A stretch of 64,000 bases of DNA from Myotis daubentonii (GCF_963259705.1 NC_081844.1:45956001-46020000), one strand, 5' to 3'. Shown: positions 32,881 to 44,995, counted from the first letter of the stretch. A program made the numbers and translations. Notes: generated by a model from the letters alone, not told the origin.

Positions 32881-35612
32881 TTAATAATCCAAACATTCTG
32901 TTGTCAAGGGAGAGATTCTCTCCTTTGCCAGAGCTAAGCCAAATGGGCAATTGGCTATAATGAGCCACATCGGTAACCCAGTACGTATCCCCCAAATCCT
33001 GATGAGTGTGGACTAGAAAAAAAAGTGAACTCAACGTAAAAGGATAACTGAGAAACAAATATGCCTCTTCTATTATTGAAAAATAAGCCATGTGTTCGGA
33101 CATAATAATAAGTCTATGAGTCTGCTACCAGCGCAAGGCAGCCAGTGTGGCTGCAAGAGCAAGTTCCCTTTCTGACTTCCAGTGTTACTTTTGAAAAATC
33201 AACATTCTAGTGTTTTTGTATTTTCTTAAGTATTTTATACACTTATGATCATCTTTTCCTTTTTTAGAAAAAGAAAAGCAGACTCCCTGTATGCAGTAGT
33301 ACGCTCTGACCTACTTAAAATTCACCAATAAAGAGTTATCTCTAAAAAACCCGTAGCTTGTCATTTTATTAGAATTTTTGTGGTGAGTGCAATTTAAAAA
33401 AACACAACATTTACAATGAATCTTCCTTGGACAAAAACACACACCCACAAAATGTTTACCTTGAGTAGCATAGCAACTGTTGCAAAACGTCTAGGGCCTA
33501 CGAAGATTTATGTAGAAGATTTCTGTTGGCGCTTTCCCGGCCAACGGCATACAGTACATTTCAAACGGATATGGAGCCTTTCACGCCATTCATACCTCAC
33601 AGAAGGTTTAGGAATGCAGACTAGGCTTTCTTGTTGTAGTTATTAAAAACAAGAGAACACCACAATAATAATTCAGGTGTTGTAAGAAAAGGAGAAACAA
33701 AAAGTCCAGTTTGGTGTTACACCCCTTCTTTAAAGGTGTCGCCAATCTGGTTTATAGAATGCTCAGCTGATAGACTGTCCATAGTTCTGACTTCTAACGA
33801 GCTGAGGAAGCAGACAGGGCACGCAGACAAAAATGCCTGCCAGGAACAACTGACGGAGGCTCTGTAAAGACGCAAGAATGCCCTGGAACAATTCATTGAA
33901 ACATGCTTCTCTGTCCTTCTCCCTCTTCTTATCTGAATTCATCCAAAAAGTTATCTGGGTTATGTTTTTAAATTATTTGTAAGCCAGCAAAGAAATGCAA
34001 ATGCTTGCATTCCTACTCAGGAACAGATGTTTTAATACCTTGTGGGTGATGCGGATTATGTAGTTAGTGAGAAATCTTAGGGAAGGTGGCCAATTGTATT
34101 CATATTGGGTCTTAATATTGAGAGGTTCTTGCTGAAAGAGCATAATAATTGAATAAAACCTGAGGCCTCTAGACAAGCGAGTATAAAAAGGGAAGAGTGT
34201 TTATCATGAAGCACTTAAAAGAGTAATTCCAAGGCTCACACCTGACACTGAACCTCAAATGTCCTAAGTTTCATGGTGCCAGGCAAACCCTGAGTAACAG
34301 CAGCATTCTGGCCAGGCCCATACCTGGAACCAGAGATGATCAGCTTTGCCAAAAATGTTGTCTTAGAAAAAGTGAGCACAGCTTCTTCCTAAATTAGTGG
34401 ATGAAGCAACTGCTACCGGCTTAATTTTCCTAACAGCATGAAACCTGAGAACTACTATAATCTGACTGCATTTGTAAATTGCGATATTGCTACCCTCAGA
34501 TCCTCCACACCTAAAGCATTAATGGTCTGCAGTCACCCCAGTTAAAGAATTTCACCCTAATGCCAACACCTAAGGTCGGAAGGACTCAGAAGAAGACAAC
34601 CCCTTACCAGGGTACAGGCTGACTGTGGGCTGGCAATTCAGTGCTCACAGACTTTTCCGCCCTCCATAAACTTGTGGGATAGAAGGAATAACCTATCTTG
34701 AAAACTAAAATTCCATGAGACGACTAAATAGCACAGTCCCAAGCACAGTTTCCACAATGGCATCTGTGGGAAGCCACAATTAAGGGTTGTTTTTTTTTCC
34801 TACCACGATATTAAAAATGATTCCTCTGAGTCAAATAAAAAATGTGACAGGGCATTAAACAACTGAAACGACATCTAGCAGCTGCGAGTGTACGACACAG
34901 AAGCATTCCATGACTTTGTCCCCCCTGATTTTATTATATTGACTGCTTGTGGGTTTGCTTTGTTACAATGCTCAAGAAAGGGTCAATAGTAAGCAACTTC
35001 CAGTGAAAGTGAGCGTAAACGGTTAGAAGAAAAACACACCTTCACGAAACACATGAATTAACGTGCACCTCAAACCAGGATCCCTAAAGACACTTTCTTT
35101 CAAAAATATATCTCATAGTTCAATATTTACTCAACATATCATTCAACAACCATGAAGAGAAATGTGTGACATGTTTTGTGGGGCTTTAGCCAATAACGGT
35201 GCCTACATTGGTTGATATTTTTAATGATGTGTTTAATAAGTTTAATAGTGAGATCAACACCCTCAATTTATTCCAATTTTGTGTGCATAAAAGACCTTAT
35301 TTTTAAGGTTAAGAAACAATGGTTTAGAGTTATTTTAAAATGGTTTGACAATTTAAAAAGAGTGCGAGCCAGTAGCTGAAACTGAGGACAGTAAACACCT
35401 CAGGAGACTGATTTGAGGAGGAAAAGGAGACAGTCTAGTGGAAGTAGCATGCATGTGAGGTATAAAGTTCACCCATGCCTCCCCACCCCTATGGCTGAGT
35501 CTCATGGTCCATTTTCTCAGTCTGTATTCTAACTAAGGAGTGTTTCTGCACATTTTCTCCTGAACTCCATAGATGCTTCTCCTTGGTTAGCTCTGTTTGC
35601 TGGATCCTCTTG
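32881..35612. other. Intron 3 segment, unassigned
   Basis: No gene is seen. 33370-33960 is of mixed composition with no repeat that I can name and could be conserved non-coding DNA. 34230-34790 looks like an old LTR-type or other ancient repeat that I cannot place. Neither has a convincing open frame. Confidence 0.4.
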
Positions 35613-35614
35613 AT

Positions 35615-35826
35615 CAGTGGTTCTCAACCTTCTGGTCCTTTAAATACAGTTCCTCATGTTGAGACCCAACCATAAAATTATTTTCGTTGCTACTTCATAA
35701 CTGTAATGTTGCTACTGTTGTGAATCATAGTGTAAATATCTGATATGCAGGATGGTCTTAGGCGACCCCTGTGAAAGGGTCATTCGACCACCAAAGGGGT
35801 CGCAACCCACAGGTTGAGAACCGCTG
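35615..35826 (+). mobile_element. SPIN-type hAT MITE with perfect 8-bp duplication
   Basis: The ends CAGTGGTTCTCAACC and GGTTGAGAACCGCTG are intact inverted repeats. The interior matches the copy at 18251 nearly throughout. The host octamer CTCTTGAT is repeated exactly at 35607-35614 and 35827-35834, the diagnostic hAT target duplication. No transposase is encoded. Confidence 0.97.
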
Positions 35827-35912
35827 CTCTTGATCATCTTACTGCTATATGCTGAAATGATCCAAGGCTCATTCCTTGGGCCTCTTTCATTTTCTATCTA
35901 CATTCTTTCCTT

Positions 35913-35996
35913 TGGTGATCTCATGCAGTATCAAAGCATTGCATGCGATTGACATGGTGATCTCATACAGTATCAAAGCATTGCATGCGATTTACA
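35913..35996. repeat. 42-bp direct tandem duplication
   Basis: Two adjacent 42-base units start TGGTGATCTCATRCAGTATC and contain GCATTGCATGCGATT. They differ at two positions. They sit just past the SPIN element. Confidence 0.95.
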
Positions 35997-36149
35997 TGCT
36001 GACTACCATCAAGTTCCTATTTGTAACCTACATCTTTTGTTACCTCAGTAAATGGCAGCACCCTTAGTCGGAGTCACCCTTTGTTCATTTCCTTTGCATA
36101 CACCCCACATGACATTATCTTGATTCTACCTTCAGATGAGGGTTAGAAT

Positions 36150-36930
36150 CTGTGATTTATAGTAAGAAATATGTATTGGGTCTTGTCTCCAGGAATTTCC
36201 TAAGTGATGAGAGCAATAAGGCTGTCTTTTGTTTATGGAGTGGCTTTTGGACCCCACCTAAACATGGTGGCTGCCAGAGAACCAAACATGTAATTAAAGG
36301 TTTGTACTCTCAGGGTCCCTCAACCTCCAGGGAGCAGCAGGATGAATCAACTGGCAGAGGCTAATGCTTAACTCAATCATGCCTCTGTAATGAAGACTCC
36401 CTAAAACCCCAAAAGCACTGGGTTCAAAGAGCTCCTAGATTGCTAAACAAGAGATTGGGGGAGAGAGATGTTCCTGAAGACGGTATGGAAGCTCCGTGCT
36501 TTTCCCCTATACCTTTCCCTATGCATCTCTTTCACATGGCTCTTTCTGAGTTTTATCCTCTTATAACAATGGCTGACCTACTAAGTAAAATGTTTTCCTG
36601 AGTTCTTTGCGTCGCTCTAGCAAACTAATCAAACCCGGGGAGGAGGTTATGGGAACGTCTGATTTACAGCCAGTCTGCCAAAAGTATCGGTGACAAGCTA
36701 GAGTTCTGAGTGGCATCCTGAGTTGTGGGGGGTCATAGGAACTCCCATTTTGTAAGCAGTTAGTCAGAAGCCCAGGTAAAAGTCTGGGCTTGCAACTGGT
36801 GCTGAAGTGTGGATGGAAGGGGCAGCCTCGTAGGACTGAACACTTAGCCTGTGGAATCTTACACTGTTTCTAAGGTAGAGCGTGTCAGAGTTGAGTTGAA
36901 TTATAGGACACCCAGCTGGCGTTCAGAGAA
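36150..36930 (+). mobile_element. Probable endogenous retrovirus LTR
   Basis: From TGTGATTTATAGTAAGAAAT through GCAAACTAATCAAACCCGGG to TAGGACACCCAGCTGGCG the layout resembles an old solo LTR of the ERV class. I cannot name the subfamily. No viral coding region is attached. Confidence 0.6.
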
Positions 36931-37029
36931 TTACTGTTGGTATGGGAACCTTGACCCCACCCATTAACATTGAAATTGGTCTAAGAACACTGGAAAGAGA
37001 ATCTGACAACGTTTCACCTCCTCCGCTGA

Positions 37030-37115
37030 TACCGTATTATAATCCAAGCCATCATCTGCAATCGTCTTCTAACCGGCCTCCTTGTTTTTGCCTTTGCAAA
37101 ATATGTATCTGGCTT
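37030..37115 (+). repeat. L2 fragment, sense
   Basis: ATCCAAGCCATCATCTGCAA followed by TCTTCTAACCGGCCTCCTTG follows a conserved part of the L2 coding region. Confidence 0.55.
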
Positions 37116-37319
37116 TCAATACTGCATTTTTTTTAAAAGGACCTTTTAACATTCTCTAGATTGCTCACAGAGGATCCCGACTTTGTATAGATTTCATAAA
37201 CCTCTGTTAACCCACGTGCCTCCTGAAACTGCCATTCACCCTGCCCTGGGGCCGGTTCTAGCTGGTCAGAAGACTTTCACTCATCCTCATACACAGGACA
37301 GAGGACACAAAGTACCTTC

Positions 37320-38590
37320 CTCAGAGTAGGAGAGCCATGGCCACCAGCCAAGCTAAATAAAACATTTTTGTAAATTACATGAAACACACCTCATTTATGT
37401 GTGTGTCTGTATGAATAGATGTTTAGGAGGAATGATATCTCCTCCCTTAGGAAATTGTTTAAAGATTTAGTAAAATAGTGTAATTGATTATTTTAATTAA
37501 CAATTCAGCATTATTTATACAATTAAACAATGATACATACTTAGGAGCTACATTTGTATTTCGTTATCCCCATTATATTGATTTTAGTCAAGGTAAACAA
37601 TTATATTTTAAAGTTTAGTTCATGGCTGCCATTGGTTTATGCTGGATGGAGTGACATTACCTACTTAGTCAATGTTCGTTGATATCCCCACCCAACATTC
37701 TTATAACCCTGAGATGGCAAATCAGAGCTTGTCCTGCCCCACAGGGGAAAATCCTTGTTCAAACTTCTTTCTCTGCTAAAACAGATTTATATCCAGGAGT
37801 TCTTCTTGGGGGAGAAATTAGCATTTCACAACAAGAAGTTCAGTAAATGCAAGTCGAGGTATGTTTATGCCATGAACAGCTCCATGCTGAGGAACTTTTT
37901 AAAAAAAGTATAATAGTATCCTTAACTCACATCTCTAATTTCAGTTTTTTAAATTCTTATCCCTTGCCTATAAAGTCTTTCTGTGCAATGAAACAAACAG
38001 AAACCCCACCAACACTGCAGGATTGCACAAGTCAGGCTCATGTCCAACTGTTAATTTAATTACAGTGTCTGGAATGGTGTTAAAATAAACTTCTATAAAT
38101 TAACTAGACAGCATGCAGTGCTCATTTTATGATTGAGGAAAATATGAATGACAATTATTTTATCGAGTGCTAGGTCATTTTCTTTTATATTTTTAATTAC
38201 TCTGTGATATTCCTATTATGCCATGCAGTCTTCAGTGCTCACCAATAAATGTAAACACCCCCATAAACTAAAAGTGTAAACAGTTATTTGTTCTTTCAGT
38301 TATATGTGTTCCCACTGAGATGGTGAAGATGAGTAACATAGCCACTGTGGGGTTTTTATCTCCTGGTGGGCAAACCTGTATTGTTGGGTAAGGACAACAG
38401 TGGTTAAAAATGCAGTGCTGTGACAGTAATTAATTCTGCTGGAAGAATTAGGGGATTTCACAAAGGTGAGGTGAAAGGTAATCTAGAATTCAGAGAATAC
38501 AGAAATACTACTGCAAATTAGAAGGGAGAAGCACTTCAGATATTTACAAATAACCTTAATTGGGAAAAACAATGGTGTTGAGTTAGGAGT
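37320..38590. other. Intron 3 segment, nothing recognised
   Basis: AT-rich DNA without a supported gene or repeat. Confidence 0.5.
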
Positions 38591-38599
38591 GAGGAAGAA

Positions 38600-38760
38600 T
38601 GTGTCTAATGCTTCGCCATTGGCTGGGAGGTGAGACTGTGAGACGAACTAGGGTCTGACTAGGAAGTGTTCATGTGTGCCACACGATGGAATTTGGACTT
38701 GGAGAGTCAAAAGAAATTTTAAGAAAGGTGGGATACGATCAAGTTTTATTTATTTTTTTT
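38600..38760 (-). repeat. L2 fragment, antisense
   Basis: GATGGAATTTGGACTTGGAG and the segment that follows resemble the reverse L2 coding region. A T-rich run ends it at 38765. Confidence 0.45.
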
Positions 38761-38814
38761 TTTTTGCTTTCTACTTCCAGTTTATAGATTAGGGAAATGG
38801 GTATGTAAACTCTG

Positions 38815-39190
38815 GTGGGAGCCATAAATAAGGATTTGGATTTTCAGCCTTTGCCTGTGCTCTTTCCCTTTGTCAGCAATTACCTATATCTCCCCTCTTC
38901 ACTTAGCGAATCACTGCTCTTCCACAATGGCTTGGCTCCTCCAGGAGGCTTCCACTCACCAGGCTGCTCTCTCTCCATACTCCTGACACCAAGCCAACTG
39001 ATCCTGCCTGATGCTATATCATTCTGTGCAATATCACCAGCGCTGCCCTGAGTTGAAATCATTGCATATGACTCCCCCACTTGCCTGTAGGCTCTTTCAG
39101 GACAGAGGACAAGTCTTATGTCTTCTGGATTATTTTGATTCCTAAAGCCTTTTAGGACCTAGCAGAAAAAAGATATTAATGAAAAAAAAT
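38815..39190 (+). repeat. L2 3' region, sense
   Basis: TTGCCTGTAGGCTCTTTCAG followed by GACAGAGGACAAGTCTTATG follows the L2 3' end (turns of the GAGGGCAGGGAC block). The upstream part resembles the L2 C-terminal region. Confidence 0.5.
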
Positions 39191-39589
39191 TTTAAAGCTA
39201 TTCTTTATGATCATCATGATTGAGGAAATGATGAGAAGGGTGTCAAAGTCATTGACTGTGGGGTAGATTCAACAGGAACTGCTGGCTGATGGAATAGAGG
39301 AAAGGAGAGAATGCGTCAACAAGTGACATAGTTTCCCAACATAGACAAACCAGGCAAGTATGGAAGAAGGAAAAGGTCAGGTTGGATTAATTAGGTAGGA
39401 AAGCTATAGAGCACTTACATGGATGTGTCCAATGGACAACTGCACACACTCCCCTGGCATTAGATATTGAAGACTGACTACTGAGGTTGATAGTCACTAA
39501 TATAGTATATGTTACTTAGTGCTATGTAAAAGAGCATAAATAACATGAGAAGATGATCAAGCAAAGGAAATTCATGTTTCCCAACATTT

Positions 39590-40000
39590 AGACAAGTGTC
39601 CGAGGCAAAGGAGCCAGCACTGGTGCCTGAAACAGATCAGTCAGAGTGGCGAGAGGAGAACCTGCAGGCCCCAAGGCATTAGTGATTTTGCAGTCGAAGG
39701 AGAAGCAAGTTTAGAGACACGGAGATGGATAGCAATGTCAAAGTGATGAAAAGGTCAGGAAGGAAGAGCATAGGCCACTGCAGTTACTAAAGAGGGTGTC
39801 TTCTGTGTCCTTAGATATATTGAAGTGCCAGTGAAGTAGATAAGGAAGAAAGAGGGCCTTCAGAAAAAGGAGCACAAATGAAGAATGAGTAGAACTTATT
39901 TCATTAAGTTTGACAGAGAGGAAAAAAAAGAAGGAAAAAGAATAATGGGCTAATGAGATGGAAGACTAGAAGAAAGATTAATATAATAAGGAGATAAAAT
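39590..40000 (-). mobile_element. L2-like fragment, antisense
   Basis: This is purine-rich sequence, with the block around 39655-39740 similar to reverse L2 relics. It is strongly diverged. Confidence 0.35.
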
Positions 40001-40146
40001 CGATGTATATCTGCAATCAGAAAAGAAGAAGCCTAATGAAGGAAAGGAATTTGATGACAGAGGGGAGTTAATAGCACTGCAGCAGAGAGAGCAAGACTAT
40101 CCTGCTCACAAACTGCATGGAAGAGAAAACTGTCACAGCATTTTCA

Positions 40147-40410
40147 CCCTAGCCAGTTTTGCTCAGTGAATGGAGCATCGGCCTGTGGACTAAAAAGTCC
40201 AGGGTTCGATTCTGGTCAAGGGCACGTACCTCGGTTGTAGACTCTCCCTGGCCAAGGCCCTGATAGGGGCATGTGTGGGAGGCAACCAATCGATGTGTTT
40301 CTCTCACATCAATATTTCTCTCTGTCTTTCCCTCTCTCTTCCATTCTCTCTAAAAATCAGTGGAAAAATATCCTTGGGTGAGGATTAACAACAACACCAA
40401 CAAAACTCCC
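40147..40410 (+). mobile_element. Ves SINE, sense, GGATTAACAACAAC-tailed
   Basis: The head is CCCTAGCCAGTTTTGCTCAG, box B GGGTTCGATTCTG, and the tail CCTTGGGTGAGGATTAACAA with CAACACCAAC. An 8-base repeat CATTTTCA flanks it at 40139-40146 and 40411-40418. The tail type differs from the ATATATTTAAAA-tailed copies. Confidence 0.92.
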
Positions 40411-40865
40411 CATTTTCAAAGCTCTTATAATTTCATATTCATTATTTTATCCTAAGAAAATAATCAGAGGTACAATCCAAAAATATCTATTGTAGCAATA
40501 TTAATAGAGAAGAGTAAAATTAAGATAAAAACTTAAATGTTCATAAAAGGAAGATGGTTACATAAATTATTACTTTATGTATGGACAATGGTTCATTATA
40601 CTCTCAATTTTCAGTGTACATGGGTACAATGTAAATATGAGCTCTAACAGCTTAGAGATATTAATGCCGAGAGCTAAATTATAAAGCGAACAAGACATTT
40701 ACATTGTGCATAAGGAAAGAAACTGAAAAGCAACAAGCCTAAAGTCTTGTTTGTTCCCTAATTTAAGGTTAATAAACACCTAAAAATAGACCCTAGAGTC
40801 TTCTCTCTGATATTCAGGGTGCCCACTGGATTCATTATTATAGAGAAATAGAAATATTGATGAGA

Positions 40866-41068
40866 GCCTGGCCAGAGTGGCTCAGTGGTGGAACGTTGAC
40901 ATATGAACTAGGAGAAACCAGTCAGACTACATGCCCAGGTTGCAGCTCACTCCCCAGTAGGGGCATGCAGAAGGCAGCTGACCAATGATTCTCTCTCATC
41001 ACTGATGTTTCTATTACTCCCTCCCTCTCCCTTCCTTTTTGAAATCAAAACAAATATATTTAAAAAAG
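40866..41068 (+). mobile_element. Ves SINE, sense, arm of an inverted pair
   Basis: The head is GCCTGGCCAGAGTGGCTCAG and the tail is AAATCAAAACAAATATATTT. A second Ves in the opposite orientation follows within about 10-20 bases. Confidence 0.88.
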
Positions 41069-41078
41069 AAAAAAAAAG

Positions 41079-41213
41079 AAACATCAATTGGTCACCCACT
41101 GCACCCCGCCCTCCCCCCCCGCCCCCCCACTGGGGATGGAGTTTGAAACCTGGGCACTCAAACTTTGACCTCCTTGTTCATGGACTGGCCAACGACTGAT
41201 CCACACTGGCTGT
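41079..41213 (-). mobile_element. Ves SINE, truncated, antisense
   Basis: GAAACATCAATTGGTCACCC, a C-rich block (41100-41130) and CTGGCCAACGACTGATCCAC follow the reverse of the Ves head half. The copy is tail-to-tail with 40866-41068. Confidence 0.78.
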
Positions 41214-41329
41214 GAAAATTCATAATAGTCTTGAAAGGGAGCAGTTAGCACTAAATAAAGGGATTATTAGACAGCTTTCTCAAAATAGGTGAGAGGAGCT
41301 GTGGGTGATTTAAAAAATGTAACATTTAC

Positions 41330-42660
41330 ATATTGACTGCAGGAAACAGGGAGGCACTTAAAGTGTTGCAATAATACAAATGGAAAGGCTGAGAAGGCAG
41401 TTGGATATACAAGTGAGGATTTCAGGTTAGATGTAGGGACTAGGAGATATGTAAATTTGGAACCCAATGACTTATGGGTATTACAAAAAAAACCATGAAA
41501 TTGGATGAGATCACCAATGAGTGAGTGTTAATTAGGAAGAGGTCAGTACCATGGTTCCCAAGTCTAGATAAAGTGGTCTTGCTTAAAAAAGGGAATGACC
41601 CCAGGGCACTCCTATGAATTTAGGTCAGGAAAAAAGGAAGAGGAACTCAGTAAAGGGGACTGAGATGGAGTAGTCAGTGAGTTGGAGGAAAAGAGAAAGA
41701 GCATAATGATCTGGAAAGCAGGAGAAAAAAGTGTTCAGTGGGAGGAAATAAAGAAGAATGAGCTGTGTCAAACACTGATGATAGGTCTGAGAGAAGGACT
41801 GAGAAGTTTTTCCTGCATTTAGCAATAAACATTCATTGGACACCTTACAAGGTGCAATTTTGGTGGAGTGGTAGGTACGAAAAGCTGGATAAGCCCCATT
41901 CGGTTTGGCTCAGTGGATAGAGTGTCTGCCTGCGCACTAAAGCGTCCCAGGTTCGATTCCGGTCAAGGGCATGTACCTTGGTTGTGGGCACATCCCCAGT
42001 AGGATTTGTGCATGAGGCAGCTGATTGATGTTTCTCTCTCATTGATGTTTCTAACTCTCTATCCCTCTCCCTTCCTCTCTGTAAAAAATCAATAAAATAT
42101 ATTTTTTAAAAAGCTGGATGAGTATAACTTCACGAGGAAATAAAAGGAGGCCAACTTGACAGAGGGAACACAAAAACTCTTCTGAGGAGTTGCTGACAAG
42201 GAGAACAGGACTGGTGTTTGGATGGAGATGTGGGACCAAGAGAAGGACACATTTTTTTAAGATGGGAGAAATAACGGCATATTTGTGTACTGAGGGGAAC
42301 AGACCAATAGAGAGTAAAAAAGGGAAAAGGTTATGATGGCGCAGGAGAGCGAGAAGAGTGTGGGAGCACCACTTGAGTAGAAGCAGAGAAGAGGAGATGG
42401 GAGAGATTAAATTAAACTCACATTCCCTAAGGTTCACTCAAAGTCTCAGAAAGGAAGGTCAAGTGTTCAGGTACAGATGAGAGAGCTGGATAAAGAGCAC
42501 AGTGAGAATTTGTAGATGTCCTTTTCTGATTGTTTATATTCTTGTGAGACAGGAAGCAAAATTATCATCTGAGAGTGAGGATGGGAGAAATGATGCTAGA
42601 GGTTTGCGTGGGGAGAAAAAATTGTGAAAGGGTAGTCTCAGTGAGTGGGAGAGAAGATGG
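41330..42660 (-). mobile_element. L2 LINE coding region, antisense, split by Ves
   Basis: The plus strand is the reverse complement of the L2 reverse-transcriptase end region over more than 1 kb. Recognised blocks include GCAGTTGGATATACAAGTGA, ATTGGATGAGATCACC, CCCAGGGCACTCC, AGCTGTGTCAAACACTGATG, TTTAAGATGGGAGAAATAAC and GGAAGCAAAATTATCATCTG. Many frameshifts mean that no protein survives. It is one of the longer L2 relics here and is broken by the Ves at 41891. Confidence 0.82.
41891..42108 (+). mobile_element. Ves SINE, sense, inside L2
   Basis: The head is AAGCCCCATTCGGTTTGGCT, box B GGTTCGATTCC, and the tail AATCAATAAAATATATTTTT. The 11-base repeat AAAAGCTGGAT flanks it exactly at 41880-41890 and 42109-42119. 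Confidence 0.96.
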
Positions 42661-43130
42661 ACAAAAAAATCTATAGTGTCCACCACCACAGAACATTGGA
42701 ATCTAAAATAAATGCAATTTTAGTTAGAATGGCAACAGGATTTCATTCATGGACACCATTCAGTGTGGTTGAGCATTTTCAGAGCTTTCTTAATTCTGGT
42801 GCCCTTACCAGTAACCCCAGTGAAGAGTCCCCAAAATAAAGGTTCAAAGTAGGCAAACACTGTGGTGATGGGGGTGAAGAAAAGCCCGGAGCAAACACTG
42901 AGCACAGAGGATGACCAAATGGTGAGTTCAGGGAAGAATATCGTGGGGTCTATGGAGAGTCCACTAGACCTTCTAAGTGTTCTGAGGTCAGTGGGATTTT
43001 CAGAATGTTATTGCTGGGGCCCTTTAAAAACCAACTATGAAAACAACAACAATAACAACAACAAAAAAACCCAACTATAAAAGGTCCAATATGAGAGGTT
43101 CTATACTCATCTATTTAAGAGATTTTCAGG

Positions 43131-43918
43131 GATCTCTTACCCTTTGGGACCGCATGGATAGAACTGCAGAATATTATGCTAAGTGAAATAAGCTAATCTG
43201 AGAAAGACAAAGATCACATAATCTCACTTATATGTGGAATCTAATGAACAAAATGAATTGACCAACAAAATAAAACCCAAAGCAGGGAGGAATGGAACAG
43301 GCTGGCATACCTTGATGTGGGGTTGAGGGGACAAGAAGAGATAAACCAAAAAACTTAAGCACTTACTAGAGGCCCCAGTGGGGTCCCTCAGTCTGGCCTG
43401 CGGGATTGGGCAGAAGCCGGCTCTCCGACATCCCCCGAGGGGTCCAGGATTGCAAGAGGGTGCATGCCAGGCTGAGGGACCTCACCAGTGCATGATTGGG
43501 GCCGGGGAGGGAACATGGGAGGTTGGCCAGCTGCGGGGAGGAGGAGGGGATGGACCTGGGGCGGATGGACCTCAGGAGGGCTCCAGTGCATGTCCGGCCT
43601 GTCTCATTCAGTCCCGATTGGCCAGACCCCAGTAGCAAGCTAACCTACTGGTTGGAGCATCCACCCCTGGTTGTCAGTGCCTGTCATAGTGAGCGGTTGA
43701 GCGGCCTTAGCATAGCAATAGCATATTACGCTTTGATTGGTTGAACACCTGACTGGTCGACTGGACACTTAGCATATTAGGCTTTTATTATATAGGATAT
43801 GCATAGCCCATGGACAATAGGATAGTGAAGACCTGGGGTAGGGGTAGGGGCTGGGAGGAGGAGGATAAAGATGTGGGAAATGGGAGACATCAACAATAAA
43901 AAATATATTTAAAAAAAT
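43131..43918 (+). mobile_element. Young bat L1 3' end, 5'-truncated, split by Helitron
   Basis: GAATATTATGCTAAGTGAAA, TCTCACTTATATGTGGAATC and a terminal ATCAACAATAAAAAATATAT with an A-rich tail are L1 3' features. Imperfect direct repeats AGATTTTCAGG (about 43120) and AGATTTTCAAGG (43919-43930) flank it. Without the inserted Helitron it is only about 360 bp. Confidence 0.85.
43366..43797 (-). mobile_element. HeliBat-type Helitron (432 bp) inside L1
   Basis: On the minus strand it begins TCCTATATAATAAAAGCCTA and ends GGGGCCTCTAG, with A before and T after. The hairpin found before CTAG in sister copies is missing, so the 3' end carries a short internal deletion. No Rep/helicase is encoded. 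Open frames at 43366-43744 are artefacts of the GC-rich interior. Confidence 0.92.
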
Positions 43919-43930
43919 AGATTTTCAAGG

Positions 43931-44990
43931 CATACTGATACAAAAAGTTTGTTCTAAAGAGTTCAATTTCAATATCAGAATATCAGCCAGGCCAAAATTT
44001 TTACTTGAATTCAATTTGACTGCTTTAGTCTTCACAATGAATTCAATATCTTGTTATTTATTGTAAAAAGATGCTAAAGTTAAAATTGGAACTTTAATCA
44101 GATTTATCACAATTAGCCTCAAAGAATATTTGGTGAAAGGTATTAACTCCATGAGGACCTTGAAAATTTCAGCTTAAGCAGCATAGTTTTAGACAAATCA
44201 TAGTTTTAAAGATTAAGTCTGTGATGTGAATATTCATGCAATAAATATGATACTACTTTTAAAAACCTGTTTTGCAGAAATGATTGCTTTAATTTGTCTT
44301 TCTAAATGTCTTTGCTATTCACTTCTATGGGCATACTTTCTGGCTTCTGATGATTTTGTGCAGAATATATGGAAATAATTATATGCTAGCAGCACAACTG
44401 TGGTTTTTATATGCTCTGATCAACTGTGGTTTCAGCTTGTATTACTGTTTTGCACAGTCTAGGAAGTGGTTAGTGTTGTTTTGGGGTTTAAAGTACAGAC
44501 TTATATAACTGTTGATACTGGGCTAACCTCTTTCTTTGATATTCAGCACATGGTATAATCCTGTGTCAACTGGGTAAAGCAGTTTTCTCAGTGAACTGTG
44601 AAAGTACTTCGATTTTATTGAGTCCACTGCTACAACCTGAAAGCATTTATTGGTTTCCCCTTTAACCAAATATGGAGTGCACACAGAAAAACATTTGAAT
44701 CTTAAACAGCTGCTCAGAAAATAAGTTATTTTGATTTCTCTAAACAGTCATGTACAAAATAAGGATGAGTCCCACAATTCTTCACTTAGAAAGCATGTAC
44801 TCTGAAATGGTTAATGAACTACACATTTCTTTTTCAAGTTATGTAAATTTTTACATAAGGGAAGATAAAGATAAACCAAAAGTATTTATTGGAAGGGGTG
44901 AAAAGACTGGCTATCATTGCAAAATGCATTATGAATGTAGCCCCCAGAGGCTATGAGCAAATTCTAAGCTCTGCATGGGCATATATGGAC
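43931..44990. other. Intron 3 segment, nothing recognised
   Basis: AT-rich sequence with no supported feature. Confidence 0.5.
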
Positions 44991-44992
44991 AT

Positions 44993-44995
<3 letters not shown>

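Noticed and set aside
36150..36930. Possible provirus
   Set aside because: Only an LTR-like segment is seen, with no gag, pol or env region and no partner LTR nearby.
43378..43744. Several overlapping frames on both strands
   Set aside because: They lie in the GC-rich interior of a Helitron and have no domain.
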